Positions 39,285-47,238 of a stretch of 64,000 bases of DNA are shown one piece after another. Location: assembly GCF_003269275.1 (NCBI RefSeq), contig NZ_QLTS01000001.1, forward strand, positions 124,001 to 188,000, in the 5' to 3' direction. The notes beneath the pieces are model-generated. The model saw nothing but the letters and a program-made list of their open reading frames with translations. It had not been told where the DNA came from and searched no databases. A program made the position numbers and the translations under genes. Position 1 is the first letter of the stretch, and the number at the start of each line of letters is the position of its first letter. This DNA comes from Phascolarctobacterium faecium DSM 14760. GTDB lineage: Bacteria; Bacillota; Negativicutes; Acidaminococcales; Acidaminococcaceae.

Positions 39285-40200
39285 ATTGCTGATATTCCTG
39301 ATATTTACCGCAAAGGAACTTCCAAAATTTTTCTGTCGTCGCATTCAAAGTTTTTTCCTTACGTTTAACGATGTAAACATTACTGTAGATTGGCATCGTC
39401 AGAGGGACATATTTCAGCCCTTCAATGCTGTGTCCTTCCTCCAGCATCCGTTTTGTAAAAAAAGTAATACCAACATTATTGGCCACCATCGAAAACACAT
39501 TCCTATGCCGTGTCATCGTTGCCGCCACATTACATTCCTTGTTCACTTTACGCAGCTTTTCCATTAAAATCCGGTAAATTTCCGATTTAGGAGAAATCAG
39601 AATGATTTTTTCATCCCGCAGCATCGAAAAATCAAATTCCTGCAGCTGTGCCAGCTCACTTTCCTGCGAACAAATCAGGCCGATCTCGTCTGTCATAAAC
39701 AGCCGATGCTCATATTCGGGCAGCTGGTCAAAACCGTCGCGCACAAAAGCAAAATCCACCTTATCGTTTTTTAAAAGCATCAGTACGTCTTTCTGTTCTT
39801 CTTCCAGAATATTATAATTAACGACCTGCCTGCGATTTTTATTGACTTTCTGAAACTCAGAAAGCAGCGTTGATATCTTATAGGAACTGACGATTGGAAT
39901 CGAAGCGAATTTCACTTCTTCGATCGGCGTATCTTCAAAAGCCATCAGCTCCTGGTGCATTTCGTTTTTTGTCTCCAGCAGCTGCAGCGCATAATCATAA
40001 AAACACTGGCCTGCTTCCGTCAGAGTAATCTTATTACCGGTCCTGTTAAACAACACTACCCCAAGCTCGGTTTCCAAAGCTTTGATCTGCTTGGACAGCG
40101 AAGACTGAGAAATGTATTCTTCCAGTGCTGCCGACCAAAAACTGCCATGCTTGACAATAGCGACAAAATATCTCAACTGATTAAAATTCATTTCTCTCAC
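39283..40200 (-). CDS. LysR-family transcriptional regulator (lpdC-linked)
   Basis: 305 residues. Helix-turn-helix MNFNQLRYFVAIVKHGSFWS and YISQSSLSKQIKALETELGV; effector domain with VKFASIPIVSSYKISTLLSE. It is similar in pattern to the upstream LysR but lies convergent with it and divergent from the LpdC/AroY-type gene, whose intergenic region contains TATTGG-N10-CCAATA and GCTATT-TAG-AATAGC dyads. Probably an activator of that decarboxylase. The ATG here is the third codon of a frame open to 40200; MREMNF and MNFNQL are both possible (40200 or 40191). Confidence 0.9.
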   Translation of the reverse strand: MREMNFNQLRYFVAIVKHGSFWSAALEEYISQSSLSKQIKALETELGVVLFNRTGNKITLTEAGQCFYDYALQLLETKNEMHQELMAFEDTPIEEVKFASIPIVSSYKISTLLSEFQKVNKNRRQVVNYNILEEEQKDVLMLLKNDKVDFAFVRDGFDQLPEYEHRLFMTDEIGLICSQESELAQLQEFDFSMLRDEKIILISPKSEIYRILMEKLRKVNKECNVAATMTRHRNVFSMVANNVGITFFTKRMLEEGHSIEGLKYVPLTMPIYSNVYIVKRKEKTLNATTEKFWKFLCGKYQEYQQ

Positions 40201-40576
40201 CTGCTTTCACTCTGCCCAGCCTGAAGCTGCTTATCTACTACGATTATACGGTAAAAGCAGGCTTTTTCGTATTCCAATAGAGCATAACGTCTTGCCTTTA
40301 TAGAATTAAAAGTTTATTAATGCAAACTATTGGTTATATCTTTCCAATATGTCAAAACAGCTTTGCTATTTAGAATAGCCTTCAAACTCCCACTCGTATT
40401 ATGATGTTCCTAAGAGGAAATGCTGCTTGAACACCGGTGTCAGTTGGTGCAGCTCTGAAACCGGTCAGCTGAAAACTGTTAGATATTGCAAAAAACAGTC
40501 TCCGCAAAAATGATTCTACTTTCTTGCAGGCAGCAGCTTCCCATTCACAGTACAGTATATTTAAGGAGGCTTTATT
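40201..40576. other. Divergent intergenic region between lysR and the LpdC-type gene
   Basis: 376 nt. A TATAAT for the lysR gene (minus strand, 40242-40247) lacks a clear -35. Dyads at 40328-40349 and 40365-40379 lie near a weak promoter AGCCTT-N17-TATGAT (-10 at 40400-40405), leaving a leader of about 165 nt. The leader contains the palindrome ACACCGGTGT (40431-40440) and further self-complementary GGTGCAGC/CCGGTCAGCTG stretches. AGGAGGC precedes the ATG at 40577. Confidence 0.6.
40328..40379 (+). promoter_or_regulatory. Two dyads upstream of the LpdC-type gene, candidate LysR sites
   Basis: TATTGG-N10-CCAATA (40328-40349) and GCTATT-N3-AATAGC (40365-40379), centres about 33 nt apart. This resembles LysR recognition plus activation sites upstream of the weak promoter AGCCTT-N17-TATGAT. 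The sequences differ from the ATTC-N7-GAAT boxes of the permease and second ubiD, so a different LysR is implied. Confidence 0.5.
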
Positions 40577-42055
40577 ATGACTACTAAAATCAATGATTTA
40601 CGTTCCGCACTCGACTATCTGCGTACCATCCCCGGACAGTTGGTGGAAACCAACGTCGAGGCCGATCCACGTGCCGAGATCTCCGGTATTTACCGCTATG
40701 TTGGTGCCAAAGGCACCGTTAAACGCCCGACTCGCTTAGGACCTGCCATGATCTTCAATAATGTTAAAGGCCATCCCGGCGCTAAAGTCGCTATCGGCGT
40801 ACTTTCAAGCCGTGCCCGTGTCGGGCACCTGCTGGGATGTGAACCCGAAAAGCTGGGCTTTCTTTTAAAAGACTCCGTATCCACCCCGATCGCTCCGGTA
40901 GTTGTAAGTGCTGACCAGGCACCCTGTCAGGAAGTAGTGCATCTGGCAACAGAAGAGGGCTTTGATATCCGCAAGCTGATCCCAGCCCCTACCAATACTG
41001 AAGAAGACGCCGGCCCATATGTAACCATGGGGCTTTGCTACGGCACCGATCCTGAAACCGGCGATACCGATATTACTATCCACCGCCTCTGCCTGCAGGG
41101 CAAAGACGAAATATCCATGTATTTCGTTCCAGGCCGTCACTTAGACGTATTCCGTCAAAAATACGAAAAAGCCGGCAAACCGATGCCGATCTCCATCAGT
41201 ATCGGCGTTGACCCGGCCATCGAGATCGCCGCCTGCTTCGAACCACCTACAACTCCACTCGGCTTCAATGAATTGAGCATAGCCGGCAGTATACGGGGCG
41301 AAGGCGTGCAAATGGTACAGTGCAAAACTATCAACGAAAAGGCTATCGCCCGTGCAGAATATGTTATCGAAGGCGAACTGCTGCCTGATGTCCGCGTCCG
41401 CGAAGACCAAAACAGCAATACCGGTAAAGCAATGCCGGAATTTCCGGGCTATACCGGCGCTATGAAACCAGCAATCCCGCTGATCAAAGTCAAAGCAGTT
41501 ACCCACCGCCGCGACCCAATCATGCAATCCTGCATCGGTCCTTCCGAAGAACACGTCAATATGGCAGGTATACCGACTGAAGCATCTATCCTCGGCATGA
41601 CGGAAAAAGCACTGCCAGGCAATGTCAAAAACGTATATGCCCACTGCTCCGGCGGCGGCAAATATATGGCCGTTATCCAATTCGTCAAAAAAGCTCCGCC
41701 TGATGAAGGCCGTCAAAGACAGGCTGCTCTGCTAGCCTTCTCTGCTTTCTCGGAACTGAAACACGTTATCCTGGTAGACGACGATGTTGATCTGTTTGAT
41801 ACCGACGACGTACTGTGGGCTTTGAATACCCGTTTCCAGGGCGATGTCGACGTTATCACTATCCCAGGCGTTCGCTGCCATCCGCTCGATCCTTCCCAAT
41901 CCCCCGAATTTTCGCCTTCGATCCGCGATGTAGGTATATCCTGCAAAACTATTTTTGACTGCACCGTACCTTTCGGGCTTAAAGAGCACTTCCAGCGCAG
42001 CAAATTTAAAGAAGTCGATCCAGCCAAATGGGTTCCTGAATTATTCAAAAAATAA
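40577..42055 (+). CDS. lpdC: UbiD-family decarboxylase, LpdC/AroY type (gallate/protocatechuate decarboxylase)
   Basis: 492 residues. Prenyl-FMN-dependent nonoxidative decarboxylase. It resembles Lactobacillus LpdC and Klebsiella AroY: GTVKRPTRLGPAMIFNNVKG, TNTEEDAGPYVTMG, TIHRLCLQGKDE, PTTPLGFNELSIAG and RVREDQNSNTGKAMPEFPGY. In ordinary UbiD the catalytic stretch is EGPFGEFPG; the E-x11-E form here is the LpdC/AroY clade variant and should give the catalytic Glu pair. C-terminus PSIRDVGISCKTIFDCTVPF. Product would be pyrogallol or catechol plus CO2. The substrate is inferred from clade, not shown. It stands alone between a LysR-controlled promoter and a strong terminator. Confidence 0.87.
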   Translation: MTTKINDLRSALDYLRTIPGQLVETNVEADPRAEISGIYRYVGAKGTVKRPTRLGPAMIFNNVKGHPGAKVAIGVLSSRARVGHLLGCEPEKLGFLLKDSVSTPIAPVVVSADQAPCQEVVHLATEEGFDIRKLIPAPTNTEEDAGPYVTMGLCYGTDPETGDTDITIHRLCLQGKDEISMYFVPGRHLDVFRQKYEKAGKPMPISISIGVDPAIEIAACFEPPTTPLGFNELSIAGSIRGEGVQMVQCKTINEKAIARAEYVIEGELLPDVRVREDQNSNTGKAMPEFPGYTGAMKPAIPLIKVKAVTHRRDPIMQSCIGPSEEHVNMAGIPTEASILGMTEKALPGNVKNVYAHCSGGGKYMAVIQFVKKAPPDEGRQRQAALLAFSAFSELKHVILVDDDVDLFDTDDVLWALNTRFQGDVDVITIPGVRCHPLDPSQSPEFSPSIRDVGISCKTIFDCTVPFGLKEHFQRSKFKEVDPAKWVPELFKK

Positions 42056-42059
42056 TAGT

Positions 42060-42102
42060 AAAAGAAAAATACCTGAAGCATTTATGCTTCAGGTATTTTT
42101 CT
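42060..42102. terminator. Bidirectional terminator after the LpdC-type gene
   Basis: AAAAATACCTGAAGCA/TGCTTCAGGTATTTTT, 16-bp stem with loop TTTA. It serves the convergent LpdC gene and the orphan of the MoxR operon. Confidence 0.93.
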
Positions 42103-42739
42103 TTTGTATACCTAATGCCAGCAGCTTCACTGCCTGCCACTGTTTGTGTCTCTCCGGACTTACTTCCCTGTCCCAAAATTCATACTTCAACTGGAAGAAA
42201 TACTCCTCATAAAAACAGCTGACAGCAGATTGCCGCGAATAGTCTATTTTTAACGCTGCTAAAACGTCCAACAAACCGGCGCCAAAATATGGCAGCAACT
42301 CTTTTACTTTCCGTTTATACGTCCTGGTCTCCTCCTGAAAGCGAGCATAACACAAAGCAAACAGCGCCAGCTCCAGCAGCTCCTTAAAAGTAATATCGTC
42401 GCCGCTTACGGCAGCCGTCAGTACTGTTTCATAAATCAAACTCCGTACCGCTGCACTGGCGTGAAAAAACAAAAGAAATTCGTTCAGCGCTGTGCTGGAC
42501 TGCGGCGGTACATATCCCTCAGCAAGTTCACCACCACGCACATATGGTGCTAAAGCTGCGAAATTGCCGCTGCTCACAAAAGTCTGACCCATTTCCAGCA
42601 AAATTTCCTCCGGCGTCAACTGTAACCCATTCAGCAATCCACACGCCTCACCGTCCTGCAGATGTCGATAGATTTTCAACCCCTGCCGCTCCTCGCAGCC
42701 TGTAACCAGGCCATGCGGGCACTTCAACAAACCTTCCAT
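42089..42739 (-). CDS. Hypothetical protein of the MoxR–VWA operon
   Basis: 216 residues, not recognised. Two cysteines stand near the N-terminus (LKCPHGLVTGCEERQGLKIY, about residues 5-24); the rest is largely helical with LNEFLLFFHASAAVRSLI and LELALFALCYARFQEETRT. No signal peptide. Start chosen at ATG 42739, just one nt after the VWA TGA stop (TGATATG); the open frame extends to 42778 inside the VWA gene. Tight coupling to the VWA protein suggests a third component of the same complex. Confidence 0.7.
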   Translation of the reverse strand: MEGLLKCPHGLVTGCEERQGLKIYRHLQDGEACGLLNGLQLTPEEILLEMGQTFVSSGNFAALAPYVRGGELAEGYVPPQSSTALNEFLLFFHASAAVRSLIYETVLTAAVSGDDITFKELLELALFALCYARFQEETRTYKRKVKELLPYFGAGLLDVLAALKIDYSRQSAVSCFYEEYFFQLKYEFWDREVSPERHKQWQAVKLLALGIQKKNT

Positions 42740-42740
42740 A

Positions 42741-44288
42741 TCAGTATGTCGCCCCCTTTTCGATAATCCTGCGGGCAAGAAACCTGTGCAGATTTATGAT
42801 TGTCGTATGCTCATAGCCATATTTATCCTCTTCGTCAAAAGTTATCTTCACCATCTCAATCTGATTCCTGCGGCAATAATCGTTCAACTCCCTTTCGGCC
42901 TGCTCACGGTCGTTGATCTCTCCATCCGATAATAGAAACAACAATCTCCGCTTCCCCTTCAGCACCTGTTCCTGCAGCAACCGCACCGCCGGCAGCAGAT
43001 TAGTCCCCCCTCCAGACAACGGTACGATCGAAGTCTGCTCGGCTTTATCAATAAAACTTTTACGTACTTTGCCCCCGCCCTCAAAATCTATTATCAGTGT
43101 TCTGATACCGTCAAAATTATTAACTGCCGCCAAAATCTCGATCAGCGCTTCTGCATATTCACGTTCAAATCGGTACGTACTGCCCGAAACATCGCGTATG
43201 ATCATAATATCTACCGATACCTTACGCCGCAAGTAATACTGATAAACCCTGCTTTCCTCCGCTGTTTTAGAGGCCAGATACGCTTCCTGCTGCTTTTTCA
43301 GGTTAACGTCGCCGTCATAAGCACCAATGATCTTCATCGACGTAAAGCTCTGCTTAAAAATATATTCCAGCTCGCCGATCTCGCGCCTGTATTTCCGTAC
43401 TGTATCCAAAAAGAACTGTGAAGTGTCGCCCGACCTGCTTACCATACGCCCTACGCCTGCCAGCTTACCTGTCTGTGATGCGGCATTCTGCATTTTTGCT
43501 TTCAGTTCACGGATATGCTCTTTCCGTACAATCTCGTATAATTCTTCTTCGCTGAACACCTTCAGCACCGACATAGAGCCGGCAGTTCCTGCCGCAGCAG
43601 CTTTCTGCTCCCACACAGGTGTGATTTCTGACGTCATCCGCAATCCCTGCAGCCATTCTGTCAGCAAATCTGTCACCACGATCAAATTCTGCAGCTCCGT
43701 CCGTACCGCAGTCAAGGCCAGAGGTACCATAAAATCATAAAAACTACTGTCACCCTGCGGCTCGATGATACCGTACTTCAAAAACACCTGTAAAGCTTCC
43801 AGCTGACCACGCTGCGGCAAATACTTCACAAGCTGCTCCAACTCCACATCCTGTGTCGTCATATTCAGCAGTGTCAGCAGCTTGCCAAACTCAGGCAGCT
43901 CACGCGCCAGCTTATACTCACAGAACGTCCTAAACAGACTTCTATAGATGCATCGGTATAAAATATCCTTCTTAAGTCGCTCCAAGTGCCTGTACCCCTC
44001 CGCCCCCGTAAACAACGCCGTATTTTCATACCGCAAAACACTCAGTTCACTTATAACAAATGCATCAGTAAAACTCTCTGACGACAGTAGCCCATGCAAA
44101 GCTGAATGCTGCCATGCCTCCAGCAAACATTCGCAGTTGACAGCCAGCACATACCCGTCCTCACGACTTCCAGTACAGCAGCACAGCTGTCCGCATTCTG
44201 TGCCAACAGAGTCTTGATATGCAGCTGCATCAGCATAATATTCTATTTTAAAAGCCAGTTCCGGGCATAATACCGCAAAATTTTCCAT
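42741..44288 (-). CDS. VWA-domain protein partner of MoxR
   Basis: 515 residues. A helical N-terminal ~340 residues is followed by a von Willebrand A domain with intact MIDAS: DVSGST (near 364), GGGTNLLPA (about 425) and SDGEIND (about 453). MoxR–VWA pairs such as RavA–ViaA and CbbQ–CbbO act as AAA+ chaperones that fit cofactors or remodel metalloenzymes. Start is ATG 44288 with AAGGTGG 5 nt upstream; the frame is open to 44318 inside moxR. No signal peptide, so cytoplasmic. Confidence 0.85.
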   Translation of the reverse strand: MENFAVLCPELAFKIEYYADAAAYQDSVGTECGQLCCCTGSREDGYVLAVNCECLLEAWQHSALHGLLSSESFTDAFVISELSVLRYENTALFTGAEGYRHLERLKKDILYRCIYRSLFRTFCEYKLARELPEFGKLLTLLNMTTQDVELEQLVKYLPQRGQLEALQVFLKYGIIEPQGDSSFYDFMVPLALTAVRTELQNLIVVTDLLTEWLQGLRMTSEITPVWEQKAAAAGTAGSMSVLKVFSEEELYEIVRKEHIRELKAKMQNAASQTGKLAGVGRMVSRSGDTSQFFLDTVRKYRREIGELEYIFKQSFTSMKIIGAYDGDVNLKKQQEAYLASKTAEESRVYQYYLRRKVSVDIMIIRDVSGSTYRFEREYAEALIEILAAVNNFDGIRTLIIDFEGGGKVRKSFIDKAEQTSIVPLSGGGTNLLPAVRLLQEQVLKGKRRLLFLLSDGEINDREQAERELNDYCRRNQIEMVKITFDEEDKYGYEHTTIINLHRFLARRIIEKGATY

Positions 44289-44298
44289 AACAGCCACC

Positions 44299-45318
44299 TT
44301 AAATAATTGAAGACTCAAGCTTCTCCTTCACCATCTGCAAATCATAAAAACCCAGGTCTACATCCAGATAATACATAAAGCTCTGCAAAATGATCTCTTT
44401 AAAAGTTCCGATTCCTATCGCGCTCAAGGCCTGCTCCAGCTCCATGATCCGCCTGTCTGTCAAATCAGTAACGCTTGCCGCCTCACAGCCCAACACCCTT
44501 TTTGCCAGATACCTCTTGATGCTTTCAACATTCCGATTATCATAAAAATAAGAATCTATCATCGTCTGCCGCCACTCTGGGCGCCGCAAAAGCTCCAAAT
44601 TGCACAGAACTACGGCAATAGCCGCATTGCGTACCGACAGTGGATAAGTATTGCTGCGTACCTCGCGCATCAACTCAATAATATAACGCTTTAGGCTTAC
44701 CGGTACAACATCGTTGGCACGGTACTCCTCCGCTACTATCTGTTCAACTATCAAAAGCTCATCTTCCGCCGTCGGATAATCGAAATAAAATGAAACCAGA
44801 CGCTGAGCAAAGCTCTGCGGCAGCTTAACGTTGCCGGAATATCTGCTGTCATTCGAACAGAATACGATCCGAAAATCCTCGTGTGCATAAATCATCTTAT
44901 CGCCGATCGCCGTTACCGAAGTCCGGTCCAGTATACTGTTGAACATCAGTAAAATCTCCTGTACCGAATGTGTCGCCTCATCGACGATGATAATGCCGCC
45001 ACGCTCCATACAATCTGCCACAACTCCGTTCTTAACTGCCAGACTGCCGTTTTCCAGCCTTAGTCCCAAAATCAGGCTTGTTTTCGTCTGTTCTGGACTC
45101 AGCTGCACATAATAGGCTGGCACATTTTTAGCCAGCGCATACTGCCTGGCCAGGTTCATCGCGATAATACTTTTGCCGCTGCCCGAAGGTCCCACGATAT
45201 AAAGCGGCCACCTGGTATGCTCAAGCACCGCGTAGCAGCGTGCCAAAAGCTGCGTCCCATCCTCGCCTACTATTTTTGGTATCTGCTGCAGATCAAGCTG
45301 TGTTTTCAGCTCTGCCAT
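44299..45318 (-). CDS. MoxR-family AAA+ ATPase
   Basis: 339 residues. Walker A GPSGSGKS (43-50), Walker B GIIIVDEAT (about 108-116), sensor 1 IVFCSND (151-157), and an Arg in FAQRLVSFYF as in other MoxR proteins. A C-terminal lid follows. First gene of the moxR-vwa-orphan operon, behind a terminator after bsdD. MoxR proteins are substrate-remodelling ATPases; the client here is unknown, with the neighbouring UbiD enzymes as candidates. Confidence 0.92.
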   Translation of the reverse strand: MAELKTQLDLQQIPKIVGEDGTQLLARCYAVLEHTRWPLYIVGPSGSGKSIIAMNLARQYALAKNVPAYYVQLSPEQTKTSLILGLRLENGSLAVKNGVVADCMERGGIIIVDEATHSVQEILLMFNSILDRTSVTAIGDKMIYAHEDFRIVFCSNDSRYSGNVKLPQSFAQRLVSFYFDYPTAEDELLIVEQIVAEEYRANDVVPVSLKRYIIELMREVRSNTYPLSVRNAAIAVVLCNLELLRRPEWRQTMIDSYFYDNRNVESIKRYLAKRVLGCEAASVTDLTDRRIMELEQALSAIGIGTFKEIILQSFMYYLDVDLGFYDLQMVKEKLESSII

Positions 45319-45340
45319 AATTTTTCACCCCGCAATTATA

Positions 45341-45371
45341 TAAAAAAAGCGGGGGAGCTAACTCCCCCGCC
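45341..45371 (-). terminator. Terminator between bsdD and moxR
   Basis: GCGGGGGAG/CTCCCCCGC (9-bp stem, loop TTAG on the minus strand) followed by T7. Very strong; it separates ubiD2-bsdD from moxR, though partial read-through is possible. Confidence 0.95.
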
Positions 45372-45404
45372 AATCAAGGACTTGTCCAAGCCCCAAGCAG
45401 CCAT

Positions 45405-45611
45405 TTATTTCTTTAAAGGTGGAACCGGCGGAATTGGCTGTAAATTAGGAATATCTTCCGGTTTTAGTTTAAATACATCATGTACATGGATTTCTTCGGT
45501 AGAACGCCAGGAATAACTGCAGGTATCGCAGACATAAACTTCCCAAACATCGCCAACCGGGGATTTAGTCATAACTCTTACTGTATCAGCATCACAACGC
45601 GGACATTTCAT
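45405..45611 (-). CDS. bsdD: BsdD/VdcD-type small subunit of hydroxyarylic acid decarboxylase
   Basis: 68 residues. The two Cys pairs CPRCDAD and CDTCSYSW, with KSPVGDVWEVYVCDTC between, match BsdD/VdcD of Bacillus and Streptomyces. A Pro-rich C-terminus (PIPPVPPLKK) follows. In BsdBCD the B subunit is UbiX and C is UbiD; D is a zinc-ribbon-like accessory subunit. It follows the second ubiD by 30 nt and ends just before the terminator. Confidence 0.93.
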   Translation of the reverse strand: MKCPRCDADTVRVMTKSPVGDVWEVYVCDTCSYSWRSTEEIHVHDVFKLKPEDIPNLQPIPPVPPLKK

Positions 45612-45641
45612 AAAAATCTGCCTCCTTTATACCTCAAATTA

Positions 45642-47084
45642 TCATTGATTTTTTTGTGCAGCCATAAAGTCTCTGAAAATAGCTTCCCATTTCGGGGTAG
45701 CCGGAGACGGTTTCAACAATTCAACAGAACGCGGATTCGGTTCCGGAGCGACCGGAGTAGTTGCATCGATGATCAGCTTGTCATGCATACCTGCCGGTAC
45801 CGAAGACGGATCAAGCGGCATACCTGCACAATTCGGGATGATCGCAACATCCTTACTGGGTTTGACGCGGGTAGTAAGCGCCCACATAACCTGCTCCAGA
45901 TTAAACGGATCGACAAACTCATCGACAACGATAATGACCTTGGAATAAGGCATACCATGCGGAGTAGACAGCAGACGGAAAGCAACACCCTTACCGAAGC
46001 CGCCGTAACGGACCTTCGTAGAAATGATAACGCCGATACCATGAGTATACATAGCATTGACTGCCTGCACTTCAGGCATAGTAGCTTTCAGCTGTTTGTA
46101 CAGAGGAACACTGGTATTAAGAGCCATCAGGTAATCGATCTCAGTCCAGGGCATACCAAGATACAAGTTTTCAAATATCGGATTGGTACGATGTGTGATA
46201 TGAGTTATCTTGATCTCGCACTGATTCCTGGCGCCGGAATAAGAGCCAGGGAACTCGCCGAACGGGCCTTCGCAGGTACGAACGCGCGGCATAATGTAGC
46301 CTTCCAGAATAACTTCAGCATGAGCAGGAACATACAAATGCTCAGCAGTATCAGCTTTAGTAATTTCAGTAGGAACACCATCCTGCAAGGCGCCGACGAA
46401 TTCATATTCATTCTGGTCGTAATTAACAGGAGTGCTTGCCATAAAGCTTACAAGCGGAGTATTGCCCAGAGCGATAGCTACCGGTAAAGGCTCGTTGACT
46501 TCTTCTGCCTTAGCAAGCTGGATGGCGATATCATGAAAAGGCAAAGCCTGGATGCCAATACGGTCGATATCTTTGACCTGGATACGGTAAATACCGACAT
46601 TCTGCTTATCCAGATTATCAGGTTCAGCCGGATCGCCGGTAACAACGGCTGCTTTAGACAGGAAGAAACCACCGTCCTGATCATTGATTCTGTAAAGAGG
46701 CAAAACATCAAATAAATTGATATTTTCGCTGATGGTATTTTCCTTACACATTGCTTTTTCACGTGGAAGAATTACTGGCGGTACCGGGAATTTGTCCCAG
46801 CGGCGGTTCAATTCATGGAATTGTTCCTTTACAGGAGTGTCTTTAGGCATTCCCATCATCAAAGCATGATTAGCCCAGGAACCGTGAACGTTGGTTACAA
46901 CAGAATATTTATAACCTTTCACCTTCTCAAACAAAACAGCCGGTTTTTTATCCATATTAGCGCAGGCACGTCCGGCAGCGCCAATATCAGGTTCCGGATC
47001 GACCTCATCTTTAACGCGGATCAGCTGCCCCTCTTCTTCTAATGTTTTTAAAAACTCTCTCAAATCTTTGTAAACTTTTGCCAT
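45642..47084 (-). CDS. bsdC: UbiD-family decarboxylase, BsdC/VdcC type
   Basis: 480 residues. Prenyl-FMN-dependent hydroxyarylic acid decarboxylase with the canonical motif EGPFGEFPGSYSGARNQCEI, plus YRIQVKDIDRIGI and GMPLDPSSVPAG. Residues RTCEGPFGEF hold the catalytic Glu pair. BsdC/VdcC enzymes act on 4-hydroxybenzoate, vanillate and similar acids; the exact substrate is not known here. Start is ATG 47084 with AAAGGAGG; the frame is open to 47105. Its promoter shares the permease's regulatory architecture. Confidence 0.9.
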   Translation of the reverse strand: MAKVYKDLREFLKTLEEEGQLIRVKDEVDPEPDIGAAGRACANMDKKPAVLFEKVKGYKYSVVTNVHGSWANHALMMGMPKDTPVKEQFHELNRRWDKFPVPPVILPREKAMCKENTISENINLFDVLPLYRINDQDGGFFLSKAAVVTGDPAEPDNLDKQNVGIYRIQVKDIDRIGIQALPFHDIAIQLAKAEEVNEPLPVAIALGNTPLVSFMASTPVNYDQNEYEFVGALQDGVPTEITKADTAEHLYVPAHAEVILEGYIMPRVRTCEGPFGEFPGSYSGARNQCEIKITHITHRTNPIFENLYLGMPWTEIDYLMALNTSVPLYKQLKATMPEVQAVNAMYTHGIGVIISTKVRYGGFGKGVAFRLLSTPHGMPYSKVIIVVDEFVDPFNLEQVMWALTTRVKPSKDVAIIPNCAGMPLDPSSVPAGMHDKLIIDATTPVAPEPNPRSVELLKPSPATPKWEAIFRDFMAAQKNQ

Positions 47085-47138
47085 GTTTTTGACCTCCTTT
47101 GTCATCGTTTCACTTGGTAAGGTTTACCCCTTGTCTAT

Positions 47139-47238
47139 ATACTAGAACTGACTGCTCCTAATAGCAATTCAGTTAGTTCGCAAGGATATGCGTTTTCGGA
47201 ATTTCCAAAAAACTATCGCTGTCATTCAGTTTAGGAAT
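47139..47238 (-). promoter_or_regulatory. bsdC promoter with LysR-type boxes
   Basis: Minus strand: TTGCTA (47162-47167), 17-nt spacer, TAGTAT (47139-47144). Upstream, read on plus: GCAATTCAGTTA (47164-47175), 22 nt, GGAATTTCCAAA (47198-47209), and ATTCAGTTTAGGAAT (47224-47238; ATTC-N7-GAAT). A degenerate ATGC-N7-GAAT lies at 47188-47202, 36 nt from the upper box. Same elements and spacing as at 38.1-38.2 kb. Confidence 0.72.

Noticed and set aside
45480-46487. Long plus-strand open frame (335 codons) over bsdC
   Set aside because: Antisense to the clearly recognised UbiD and BsdD genes; no recognised domain.
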